In this document: piece after piece, positions 22,756-33,652 of the stretch
Layout: every line of letters begins with the position of its first letter
How positions within the stretch are numbered: the stretch's first letter is position 1
From: Juglans regia
Lineage: Eukaryota > Streptophyta > Magnoliopsida > Fagales > Juglandaceae
NCBI RefSeq assembly: GCF_001411555.2
Contig: NC_049908.1
Coordinates: 28,372,724-28,436,723, forward strand
Direction: 5' to 3'
DNA length: 64,000 bases
The notes under the pieces: model-generated
The model's input: only the letters and a program-made list of their open reading frames with translations
Told to the model about the DNA's origin: nothing
The model's database searches: none
Program-made: the position numbers and the translations under genes

Positions 22756-25700
22756 ATGGCGCCGAAGAGGATGTTTGACGAGGATAACGAAGGTTTTGGA
22801 CGGTCGACGAGAAGACCAGAACTTCGGATCCGGTTGGTTTTGTGGTTTGGTGGTTTTTTTTTTGGTCTTTAATGTTTTGTGGGTTTCTAAATGTGAGTCA
22901 TGTTTTTGTTGTTCTTGTTTTGTGCAGGCCTTTTCGACAAGGGATTTCAGAGCGTGAGTTTCAGAATATCTTCGAGCCTGTTGTTCGAAAAGTGGTAAGT
23001 TGATTCTCTGTTCCCTGTTCTGTTATCTTAACTCAGTTTCAGGACTCAACTCTTAGATTTCTGGTTTCTCACTTAGTCACTTTGTTGATATTAGTTGATC
23101 ACAACTGGTACCAGACCTTTTTCTGACTAAAGGATTGGATATTCTTGGGACTTTTTGCTAGTAATCGAATGATCTTAATGAGTACTTTACTTGGGTATCT
23201 TGACTGTTTAAAAGTTGCCTGGATACGTCAATTTGTTAGTTTAACTTCCTTGTTTTTTAGGTTACTTCATCAAGTACTATTACCAGACACTCTTTTTTGA
23301 CTAAAGGTTAGATTTTTCTAGCGAGTTAGATTGATCTTAGACTCCTAATGATTATGAATTATTCTTCTTTGAATTGTGTATGAATATAATTATCATGTCT
23401 CCAAGTCATGGTGTTATTTGCTTAAGGTAAGCTAACTCATGCTAACTTCGGCAGGATTAGATAACAGGGACTTGTTTTTTATTCCCTTAAAACATTGTTT
23501 GGAATGTTGTTCTGGTTGTTAATATGATATTGGAACGGCTGAACTCTGAGATATTTAAGCACTCTTACTTTCAATCTATGGAGAGTTTTCATTTTACCCC
23601 CATATCTGTGTCAAATATAGGTACGGGAGGCAGTGGAACGTACTTTGCTGCTACAACCATGTCCAAGGTTTGTTCTTTGGCTCGATTAGTTTGTTCTCTT
23701 GGACATTTCTGTTCTACACACTCTGTATCTTTGACCTTTAACATGAGAATTTTAGGTCAAATTAAGTTGGATTTATTGGTCTTCTCATTTTCGAATAGAT
23801 GAATGTTGTCGAAAAACACCATTATCTTTGAAGGTTTGCTGATCATTCAGTCCTAAATTGAACCCCCACCCTCTTTCCCCTTCTTTTCAAGTCAGATTTT
23901 TGCTCCAAGGCTTCCAATAAATGATACTATTCTCCATGTTGCAAAGTTTGCTCTTTCAACAGTAGTGTGTTTTTGTGTCACCTTTGAACTGCATTAACTT
24001 GCTTCTTTAGCTGATCATTCCCCCCCTTACAAACTGTCTAACCTTGGTTTTTGTGTTAACTTTGTTGCAGACACGAACTTCAGCTGGGTGCAACATCTGG
24101 GGTCAGGAGCTTGCATCTGCACTTTGTCAATTGCTTGCCCTATACCGTATACACCAACAATATTATAAAAGCTGAGGATGGTAATCCCATCAGAATCGAA
24201 CTGATCGATACTAGGTCCGGGACTAGAGTCAAATCTGGCCCTTTTTCCTCAATAAAGCTTGATATTGGTGTCCTCGATGGTGAATTCCGTTTTGATGACC
24301 AAGAAGACTGGACAGAGCAGGACTATAATGCCAGTATCTTACGTGAAAGGGAGGGTAAAAGGCCATTAGTGGTTGGGAACCTGAAAGTCACCTTGGCTGA
24401 AGGTGTTGGTGATGTTGGTGGTGATGTCCATTTTACTGATAATTCAAGCTGGGTGAAAAGTAGGAAGTTTATCTTGGGAGCAAAAGTTGAAAAAAAACAT
24501 TCTAGTGAAGGAAGCATCAGGGAAGCTAGAAGTCGACCTTTCATGGTAAAAGATCACCGTGGAGAATGTAAGTTATAAGAGCTGAGTTTTAGCACCTTTT
24601 GATCTTTACTAGTTCGTATTCTAAAATGTTTTAAGGTTATGCTTGATACTGTTAACATTTTTAAGTAAGGGTAGACAAATGAGACTGATAAACAATCTCT
24701 TTCTTCAGTAAATAAGAAGTACAAAACTCCATCCAAGGGTGATGAGATATGGCGTTTGGAAAGGATAGCAAAAGATGGTGTATACCATCGGCGGTTGACC
24801 AGTAATGGAATTGAAACTATTGATGATTTACTGTTGAAATATGCAATTAATCCATCCGGTGTACGCAAAGTAAGGGGCTCTTCCTTGTTTAGACAGTTTC
24901 TACAGCAATTTAAGTAGCACATTATCCAATTAACACATCCAACTTTCTGTCATGTAAATGAAGCTTTTTGATAGGCTTTCGGATGGAAGTTGGGAGAAAG
25001 TTATAGGACAGGCAATGGCAAGTGTTGAAAATGATTGTAACCTTTATTCTTACCACGGATCTTACCACGGAGTAGGAGAAATTGGCCTCCGGTTCAATTC
25101 CATCTACCAGGTTGTGGAGGCAGCATTCAGTGGGCATAATTACTTGCCTGTGCAAACACTGAGCTCAGAACAGAAGGTAAGCAATAACATCCCAGAGCTA
25201 CTTTCTGGTTTTTCAGTGAATCTGTAACGATTTGAGGAAAGCTCAAACCACATACGAGCTTTTACTCCAAAAAATTAGTCGATGTTGTAATTTGAGTCCC
25301 TTGAAATCACTATTAGCTGCAAGAACTCCTTTCCAAATAATCCAAGGATCCCATTCAACTCTCTCTCATACTAACTCCGAAGTATAGGTGATATAGCTCA
25401 AATTCTAAACTTATGGTTGAGATTGGCTCTAATGCCGTTTGTAAGGACCCAAGGAAAACCCAAGCTGCTTCTAGATATACTCCAAAAGAATTAGCCAATG
25501 TTATAATTGGAGATCCATGAAATCATTATAAATTGCAAGAACTTCTCTCTCCTAAGCAATGTGAGATCGCATTCACCATCCCTAGTGCTAAATCAGGGGT
25601 ATTACAGAATCACTTCATGTAGTTGTACATTTTCTGTTTTTCCTGCTACTTGGTTATTTGGGATATAGATCGTTTCCAAATTAACATTTCTGAACTTTCA

Positions 25701-26684
25701 TTGTTGTCATTGCACATCAGTATTCCAAATATTCCTTTAGTCTAGAAACTGATTACCTCTCTGTTCCATTGGCAGCGTCTGATAGAAGTTGTGAAACAGC
25801 AAGCTTATGAAAATGTGATTGATTGGGTCCTGGTCAATGACCCATCAGCTTTCAGCTTTTCAAGGCCCTCAGGAAGCCTACAAGATGAGCCATTTAGTCT
25901 TCCAGAACAAGGTCTGCAGCACTTTGACTTACAAGTCACACATGAAGGTATAAAAACTTATATTATGCATATGAATCAAGTGGTATTGGTCTGGAGGAAA
26001 CAGTAGGCAGTTCAGTTCCATATCCTAAATTGTTAAGCACAACGATCTTATACTTTATCTTCCCCCACTATAAATAACACAGATGCTTATTACCATTGCA
26101 TAGCACATTGAGACCCTCTTAGCCACCTATATCATATATATATGCAACAGTTGCTGTATACATTTTGTCTTTTTTGCAAATGCCCTTTTAGTTTCTGTTT
26201 TATCATTTGGCCTTCACTACTGTACATATATATTTTCAGGCAGCTAAAACTTCATATATCATGTGCAGATCAACAAGTAACATGGCAGGGTTTCAACAAC
26301 ACACATCCACTATATTCAGCATCCCACATCCATGCAGCGAATACTAATAATCAACCAGAAGGTTCTGCAGCACAAACTAGTTTAATGGAGAACTGTTTCA
26401 CTGGATCTTACAATGGAGAGGGGTCAGTTTTGCCAAGTGTTGATACAACAGTACATGACATGATTTCTCAGTTTCTAGTTCCAACATATGGCACATCATG
26501 GGGGCAGGGAACTGATTTTTACTCTGCTTCGAGCAACCTAGAAGATTTTGGCAACTTCCCTCTTGCCAACTATGCTGGAAAACCCAAGGCGGCATGGGGT
26601 ATAATCCGGGCTGCTGTCAGGTGGTGTGGTGTCTGGCGATGTGTGGCTTCTAGAAGAATGGCAATGCCAATTTTTAATTATTAA
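22756..26684 (+). CDS. Calmodulin-binding protein 60 (CBP60) family protein
   Basis: Exons by hand: 22756-22832, 22928-22994, 23621-23667, 24071-24567, 24709-24869, 24964-25176, 25776-25947, 26269-26684. All junctions are GT-AG and the sum is 1650 bp (549 aa). The start MAPKRMFDEDNEGFG is followed by FEPVVRKV|VREAVERT (about 42-56), the conserved N-terminal helix of the family. The central domain (about 65-230) has EREGKRPL, FTDNSSWVKSRKF and VKDHRGE; the next part has DEIWRLERIAKDG. CBP60 members (CBP60a-g, SARD1) are nuclear DNA-binding regulators of salicylate and immune genes; some bind calmodulin. The C-terminus (about 515-549: KPKAAWGIIRAAVRW..., basic and amphipathic) could be a C-terminal calmodulin site as in CBP60a-f (inference). 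Exact subgroup not assigned. Complete and intact. Confidence 0.92.
25225..25605. repeat. Duplicated repeat inside CBP60 intron 6
   Basis: Two related units of about 215-220 bp lie head to tail, each containing ACTCCAAAA(A/G)AATTAG, a TGAAATCA word and TGCAAGAACT. It sits in the 25177-25775 intron and leaves the splice sites untouched. Looks like a SINE- or MITE-type insertion that was duplicated, or two insertions. Confidence 0.55.
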
Positions 26685-28800
26685 TTTATTAGATTCTTGT
26701 TACACACCTTTGTGGTTGTTTACTAGGCTTTAATTGTCAGAAAAAGTTTGTCTTTGGGATGTTTTCATCAGAAAAAAGGGAAGAAGGAGCTAAGGTCCTC
26801 CTAGGTCTGTACAGTGTAAAGTGTTTTAGCTAAGGAGTAGCAATCAACACACTCTTCAAGAGGGCATTGTACAGTGTTCTCCTTAGAAAATATAGTTTAT
26901 AAAATAGCTGGTTTTTTTTTTTTTTAACAATCTTGTCATCTCCTGCATATCAAGTAAGGAGAACTTGTAACATTGTGATTTGTGGGTCATCATGTACAGT
27001 GTTTTAGCTATCTATGTCACAATGGCTTTAAAAATGTTCAGATTTACTAGCAGTTTAGAACATACTCTTCAAGAGGAATTGTCTGCTATTTGGATCTCAA
27101 GATAAGCAAGTTTAGAACAATACTTTCCCATTTCTTGTCTCCCTGACCAACAATCAGAGTGAAGCAAGTCATATGCTTGAGATACAGATTGGGTACTTGC
27201 TTCAGCAAAGCTGTTTTGGTTACCAACTACATCCAAAACTACCATCTCTCAGTATCAGTTTGGCCTATACTCTCAGAGAAAGGTATAAAGTTTAGAAAAA
27301 TGATATTTATAGTTATGGAGTGCACAAGTACTGCACAACTTTTTTAAAAAAAATGAATAAATACAAGATTCATGTGAAAAAAGTTAAAAATTAATTTTTT
27401 AATAGTAGACCTCACTATTTTTCAAAACGATTGCACGGCGCTTACGCATTCTACGACTGTAAGTAGCATTACTCTAAAAAGTTAACTCCCAACTGATAAA
27501 CATAACAAACTGATCATAGTTCATCACAAAACAGTGACAGAAATTATATATCTACGTGATTCGATCTGATTGGAACCAGTTCTTAACTCTTACAACTGTA
27601 AATATATTTAAACCAGACAGGACAAGAAGAACAAGTAAGAAGCCAAAAGATAATAATATATCCAACTAAATTACTAATCTTTATTGCTGTCCCTAATGCC
27701 GATGATTCTCAATCATTGAAGTCCACCCAGAAAATTTTGTTCTCGTCATGGGCCATGGCCGTACTTAGGATTGTTCAGGTGAAAAAATTGCCATTTTAAT
27801 AGATTTTTTTTGTGTTTTTTTTGGACAGGTAAGAGGTTAATGTCATTGGAGCATATTTAAGAAGAAAAATCGATAGGACATCACTAACTCGACAATATTA
27901 TAGTAGTTGGAATGATGAAATCCCAGCTTCTTAACACCTGTTGGAATTTTGTTATGACATCAAAGTTGATTTGAGGTGGTGAGATTCAAAGGTAAGCCAT
28001 CCAATTTGCTAACAAAGGTCATCAAGTACCACCAGAAAAGATTCTTATACTCTCCACATTGCTGATCATCAAAAAAAAAAAAACTTGCTTAATCAAGCTA
28101 ATATATATCATTATCCTACTATAACTATCATTTTTACGAGAAGTGCTACAGTCAATAAAAAAATATTTAAAATTAAATTTATAAATTGACGTAATTAATA
28201 TATTGATATATTTTATAATAAAAATAATTTTACAAATCTACTTATTAGATCAAATTATTTTTATTTATAAATTTATTCCCTCTGTTATTTATTTAATTTT
28301 AATTTTTTTTTTAAAATTTAAAGAATAGAATAACCAATTCAATGCTAATGCTCTAAACTGACCTTTTTTTGGACAAGTAATATGTCGCCACCTCTTTTTT
28401 GTTTTTTTTAATGAGAAAAACGGCAACATCGTATCTAAAAAAAAAATTAAAAAATTAAAAGCTCAACCTAATGGCACATGGACGTAATTTTCGTAAATCT
28501 CGGGCGTATTTATGTTCATCCACAAGAAAATATCTTCGGCGGAAAGAGAAGACATTTGTTTTGCCAAAATCTCTCGAAGTTTCCTACCTTCGTATTAATT
28601 CAACTCCCCAAAAAACGAATCTACTGAGATATTTTTTTCTCTCTCTTAAAATCTCACGTTTTTTCTTTTCCTTTATATCCCCGCTGCTCCTGCCTCTCTC
28701 CGACTTCTATGGTTTGAGGGGTATCGTCTCGTTTCTGCGCACGGAGTTCCGGTGTGTTTGGATATTTCTGGTTTTGGTTGGCTCTGGTTCATTTTTTTTT
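26685..28800. other. 3' flank of CBP60, spacer, DnaJ promoter
   Basis: 26685-27120 is probably 3' UTR and downstream sequence. It includes two similar stretches with TGTACAGTGTTTTAGCTA at about 26810 and 26995. A MITE lies at 27315-27480. 27500-28470 has no recognised gene. 28500-28800 is pyrimidine-rich sequence ahead of the DnaJ start and is probably its 5' UTR and promoter. Confidence 0.4.
27310..27478. mobile_element. MITE, family B copy 2
   Basis: Left arm TTATGGAGTGCACAAGTACTGCAC; reverse complement of the right arm CGTAGAATGCGTAAGCGCC. The core TTTTTTAATAGTAGACCTCAC corresponds to the core at 1950-1965. Outer ends read GAAAAATGATA and (other strand) GAGTAATGCTA. Confidence 0.6.
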
Positions 28801-29825
28801 ATGGATCGGGAAGGAGGATCCAACGGCGGATCGTCTTGCTACTACTCCGTCCTCGGGATTCGCAAGGACGCCTCCTTCTCCGATATCCGCACCGCCTATC
28901 GCAAGCTTGCTCTGGTTAGTCGCCCACCTCACTTCTTCGAAACGTCACTGTTCTCCTCCATCTTCCTCTTTCCTTTTATCTGTTATTCTATTATAAGAAA
29001 CAGGACGATTGTCGTTTTCGTGATTTTATTCTTTCTGTTCGTTTCAGAAATGGCATCCCGACAGGTGGGCCCGGAAACCGTCGTTGGCGGGGGAGGCGAA
29101 ACGGCGGTTCCAGCAAATCCAAGAGGCTCACTCCGGTAACATTATCATTCCTTATTTTTCTAAGACGGCCTTCGAATTTACGGTTACGATTTGTTGACGT
29201 GGACATTGGTGGTCGCTTGTTCCCCGTTTTTTGTGACAGTTCTCTCGGATCAGTCGAAGAGGTCAATGTACGACGCGGGGCTCTACGATCCTCTGGAGGA
29301 CGAAGACGAGGTCCGTACTGTTCTTTGATTGCAATGTGTACAGTACCATGTAAAACGATGTCGTCTTGGTCATTAGACGCGGTTAATGGTTGCCTTGGGC
29401 CTAAGGCCGTCTTTTATTTGGGCTCAAATGTCTATATCTTCTTTTTTCTTTTGTTTCCCATTTTGTCCCTGAATTTTGTATTTATTCGCAAGCAGGAATT
29501 TTGTGATTTCATGCAAGAGATGCTGTCCATGATGAACAAAGTGAAAGACGAGGTACTTTTTTTTTTTTTTTCAATTATTGTACTACTTTGGAAGGGTATA
29601 TTCGTAACTGAGTTAATTTAAAAGAAAAAAAAAACAAATTTCTATTAGGGGGACAGTTTCGAGGACCTGCAGAGGATGTTTACGGAGATGGTTGGTGGGG
29701 ATGGGATGAATATGATGAGGGGTTTCGACGTTAACGAGGATCCGACGGCAACAAAGAAGGCACGTGTGACGTCGTCGTCGTCGTCGAAGGGTAACGCGGC
29801 AAAGCGCAGCAGCTCTTGCTGTTAA
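28801..29825 (+). CDS. Small J-domain (DnaJ/Hsp40) protein
   Basis: Exons: 28801-28914, 29048-29135, 29240-29310, 29496-29552, 29649-29825; 507 bp in frame, 168 aa. The J domain occupies about residues 13-78: [20 protein letters not shown], then the HPD motif at 41-43 (KWHPDRW), then [20 protein letters not shown]. The rest is acidic ([10 protein letters not shown]), then a helical [16 protein letters not shown] segment, then a Ser/Lys-rich tail ending [18 protein letters not shown] proteins recruit Hsp70 and stimulate its ATPase; the HPD is intact, so it should be active. There is no Gly/Phe region, zinc finger, signal peptide or membrane anchor, so probably cytosolic or nuclear. It resembles the short plant J proteins such as Arabidopsis At1g56300 (recalled). 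The C-terminal CC could be lipidated, but no CaaX box is present. Confidence 0.92.
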
Positions 29826-30308
29826 CCATGGTGTACCGGATCCAAACCTCTGTGCATCATGGCCTTTTACACCCAGTAATTTGTTCAACTGAATTAATTA
29901 ATTACCCTCCGAAACACATTTTAAGATCAGATCTCATTGAGTTGGGCTGGGAAAGATAATTAACTGTTTACTTTGTTGGGGGCTGGTGGTCTGTCTAGGT
30001 AATTTAGCTGCCTTTTTTTCTTAAAAAGAAAAATTGTGTTGACTTTGGGTGCTCATTCTGAATAATGAAACTTGCCCTTTTTGTTTTTATTTTTATTTTT
30101 ATTTTTATGCCCCTTGTATCTTTTATTTATTATTATGTACAGATTAGAATTATTGGTTTTCAAATCAATTGTCATTTCACTAATCAATCTCATTTTAGTT
30201 AAGTGATAAGACTCTTGTTCGAAGGAATTAGAGAAGCCATGTTCTGTTTATTGATACAAAGATTATGATTTTGTGTCATGTAGATGAGTTATACGGTTTT
30301 GATACTTA

Positions 30309-30535
30309 GTGCTGGTTTGGATTTAAATACGTGATGAGATAGTTTTAGATCAAAGATGAAAATTAAAAAAATATTGTTAGAATAATATTGTTTTAAATTA
30401 TTATTGTTTTAGAATTTGAAAATGTTGAATTGTGATTTAAAAAAATTAAATTATTTATTATATTTTATGTAGAAATTTAAAAAATTTATAATGATGAGAT
30501 AAGATGAAATAATTTTCAAATCTAAATGGGGTCTA
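30309..30535. mobile_element. MITE, family A copy 7
   Basis: Begins AGTGCTGGTTTGGATTTAAA with GTGATGAGATAG just inside, and ends GATGAGATAAGATGAAATAA ... CAAATCTAAATGGGGTCT. Common AATTATTTATTATATTTTAT core. Confidence 0.6.
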
Positions 30536-30565
30536 ATTAGTTAAGAGTTATTATATTTTTTAGAT

Positions 30566-30712
30566 TAATTCTGCATACAATTGTAAAGTGTATAAATATT
30601 GTATAATTGTTTTGAAAAGAATAGAGTCTATTAATAAAAAATTAATTTTTTTATGTGAATTTTATGTTTTATTTATTTTTTTTTAAATGATTACGAGGTA
30701 GTAAGTTTATAC
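30566..30712. mobile_element. MITE, family B copy 3 (right end eroded)
   Basis: Left arm CAATTGTAAAGTGTATAAATATTGTATAA, followed by the family core AATAGAGTCTATTAATAAAAA. The right arm is short or lost. Confidence 0.45.
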
Positions 30713-31659
30713 TAAGAGCACATTATTCATATGGATTAAATGGAAAGATTTTATTTATAATATTTAAATTTAAAAACTTGTGTTGTAAATCAAGTTACAA
30801 TAGCATTGGCATGTAAAAACCGTTGTATCACATCAATTTATAAATAAATAGAATTTTTTATTAGATAAAGAGTAATATTAAGTACAGATTATGTAAAAAG
30901 TGTGAATTTAATCAAAATAAATTAATTATATATATATATATTTTTTTTACAAAAAGATTTGCGGTATAGTTAAAAGAGTCTATAAATTATTAGTCATGTT
31001 ACTTTTTTTTGGTACAGAGAATGCGTTCGCATTATTGTAGTCGGAGTGAGTCTGTGCACGTTGATTCGGTCGGTGGCATGAGCGGCCAGAGATGTTGGCT
31101 TTTGTACTAGAGAATCTTAGATTGTGCAACATAATATATTGTTCTGTGGTTGTAGTTCGATAATCGGTCTTTTCTTAATCAAAATTTCGTGCAGTTACAA
31201 ACGAAAAAAAGGTTGTCAAGTAAGGGACAAAAAAGGAGAGAGAGAGAGAGAGAGAGAGAGGGCATTTCCATGGTCGAAGATATTTAGAATTGGATTCTGC
31301 AGCAGCCAATATATATCATTTACGTGATGGATAACTGTTACATGGCCTGGCCCCCCCGACCAACTTTTTTTGGGTGGAACAACTTGGGACACGAAATCGT
31401 AGTGGCAGCAGAGGCTTCCAGTGTTTATGCTTATTTGAGACTCAGATATTTTTTTTTCTTTCCTTCTTTCTTTACTTTTTCTTTATTTAAAGGGTCGTTG
31501 GCTGATTGCCCTTTTGAATGTGTGTTAGGTGTGGGTTCGGGGATGGGACGTATCATGTGCGTGGCTGACATATTAAAAGAATGGAATTTAGGTATTTAGA
31601 TGTTGGAACGGGCAAGTAATCGAAGCTTTAACAAGTCTCTCCGAACAACAATTTTATAA

Positions 31660-32005
31660 GTAGAATAATTGAGATGAGTTTTTTTTTTTTTTTTTTGTGA
31701 ATAGTAATAAGTTAAGATAGTGTAATAATTTTTGTAAAATTTATCTAAAATGAAGTTAGATATATTTAGATGTTAAGATGAATTTAAATATACTTATAAA
31801 AAGTTAAAAAATGTTGTGGACTAAATAAGTATTGAGTTGAAAAAAGTTATGAGTTTTACATATAAAGAGATTTTAAGTTGAGATAAATTTAATGATTTGA
31901 GAGTTAAGTGTTTGAATATTAGACTCAACTTAAAATTAGATAGAACTGAATTGATCTCAGTTCAATATTGAAATCAATTCAATTTAGTCAATAAACCAGA
32001 CGGGA
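31660..32005. repeat. Degenerate family A-like element
   Basis: Has AGTTAAGATAG, TGTAATAATTTTTGTAAAAT and repeated GAGTTGA/GTTGAGAT words and ends in AACCAGACGGGACCTT. Similar in texture to the family A MITEs but too diverged to align confidently. Confidence 0.3.
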
Positions 32006-32055
32006 CCTTAATAAGTAGGGTATGGGACTTATCATGACATGTGAGGTGGAACGAC

Positions 32056-32399
32056 CAATGTTTTTAAATTCGTACTGTACAGGTACCATCAATGTTTTGT
32101 ACCGGTCCAAATACTGCCGTATCGACCTCTATTTCTGTTTTTATTTTTTTTTTCATTTTTTCAAACTATAAATTTATTTTTTGACCCATAATTTAGATTA
32201 GACTATTTATAATTTATATATATGTATTTATATATAATTTATTCATATATAGATTATTATTTTGAAATATAATTTATATATATAATTTATTCATATATCG
32301 ACTATTCCGAAACGGTACACAAAACGGTATTAATATCAAAATATATTTCGTTCCAGTATTTTGACTAATACGATGTCCGATACGATATTCAAAACATTG
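32056..32399. mobile_element. Miniature hAT element related to the nested hAT
   Basis: Ends CAATGTTTTTAAATTCGTAC and (other strand) CAATGTTTTGAATATCGTAT. These match the 11198-14971 element ends (CAAAGTTTTGAATACC..., CAAGCTTTTGAATTTC...). Flanks GGAACGAC (32048-32055) and AAAACGAC (32400-32407) share 6 of 8 bases, as for a hAT target duplication. Subterminal GTACCGG and CGAAACGGTAC words also match the large element. At 344 bp with no ORF it is a non-autonomous derivative. Confidence 0.7.
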
Positions 32400-33373
32400 A
32401 AAACGACAAATATTCAGGGTTTAACAAGTTGCAAAAATTATCTTTCCCGCGAGCTATCTCCTACTTCCTTTGCTTTTTTCCCTTTAAAAATTAAAGCATA
32501 CAGCATTCCTAGTTTCATCGATGGATTCACTATCCCTCTTTTATTTTTTTGGATTTTAGGCAACTAGTGAATGAATTTCCTTTTATTATAAGATATGAAA
32601 GCATTTAATTGCTCTTCACTGACTCACCCACCTACAAGAACAAGAGCCTCAGATGGAATATTAATCTGAGCCTCAGGAGGACCCGACCACCCCTTCCTTA
32701 CATACATAATTTGTAATAGCTGTATTATTTACAAGTTGCAGATGCAGCAGCTTAATTATTAGGTGATGCTATTCAAAGTTGTTGATCTCTTTCCTAAGTT
32801 TAGCTATAAGTTGTTAGTTGCTTTCATTGGCCCCAAAACTATTTTCCTCAAACATTTTTTTGTTTTTTGTTTTGTTTTGAGTGGTCGAATGGGCCTTCTA
32901 ACCTTATTCGACCTAATGTTGGCATCTTTCACTTTCTAGGGGGCCATATGGTAAGTAAGTTACAAATCTTGAGAATAATCTAATAGCTTGACCTGTAATT
33001 CTATTAGTATATTTTATGAGTACTTCTATACAGAAACCACTGTAGCGGTGCACACATTGCACATGCTACGTGGCTTCTATTTAGACAAAACGTGCGTTAT
33101 GCTTCTCCTTTTTTCTTCTCCATTTGAATTTCAGAGCCCCATTCGTCCATTCAAATTTTAGAGCCCTGCGAAATACCTCCTCCCTCCCTTGCCCGCGTCT
33201 CGTCACCTTCCTCTGCCCAACGCCACTAGGCAACACAGTCTCTCTATCCAGCGAACCGAGCTATGCTCCTCCGTCTGCCCAGCGCCACTCCCCAAGAGGC
33301 TTGGTTCTTTCTCTCTCCTAGGGCTAGCGTTTCACACACTCTCTACCTCTCTCTGAGGCTTAGTTCATATTTT

Positions 33374-33594
33374 ATGTCCCTCAGAGATTCAAAGCCACAA
33401 CTGCTTGTGGAGGCTCCCAAGGCGAGCAATGCCATTCAGTTCTACAAGGCTGCGTTCGGCACTGAGGAGTTCGGCTGTACCATGCACCCCAAGTGCAAAG
33501 CCGATCAAGAGCTCCCTCTCATTCTCTCTACTCAGTTGAAGCTCAATGGCTCCACCTTTCTTGTCTCTGACCTAACTGATGACTCTACTGCTCC
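33374..33594 (+). pseudogene. Glyoxalase-fold protein, 5' exon only (captured fragment)
   Basis: ATG at 33374 opens MSLRDSKPQLLVEAPKASNA, then IQFYKAAFGTEEFGCTMHP, KADQELPLILSTQLKLNGST and FLVSDLTDD (about 73 aa), ending at a GTAAGC donor at 33595. This matches the N-terminal half of the plant VOC/glyoxalase-like proteins such as At5g48480 (recalled). The second exon, which should encode the second half of the fold (typically a TKDAEAAVAKAV-like helix and a DPFG motif), was not found anywhere to 38.4 kb. The fragment lies 356 bp inside the left end of the Mutator-like element, so capture by that element is the simplest reading. If translated it gives a half domain. An open frame also runs upstream to 33263, but the family match begins at 33374. 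Confidence 0.7.
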
Positions 33595-33599
33595 GTAAG

Positions 33600-33605
<6 letters not shown>

Positions 33606-33652
<47 letters not shown>
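33606..33652. repeat. (CT)n microsatellite
   Basis: About 22 CT units starting 10 bp after the donor site of the glyoxalase-like exon. Confidence 0.95.

Larger units (their letters stand above)
29826..33008. other. Intergenic region with MITEs, no supported gene
   Basis: 29826-30290 is the DnaJ 3' flank. Then come MITEs at 30309, 30566, 31660(?) and 32056. 31000-31620 has higher complexity, an (AG)n run at 31231-31260 and short frames, but no recognised domain. 32400-33008 shows nothing recognisable. Confidence 0.4.

Noticed and set aside
28471..29139. 222-residue open frame overlapping the DnaJ start
   Set aside because: It reads the 5' leader, exon 1 and the retained intron 1; the five-exon DnaJ model with an intact J domain explains the region.
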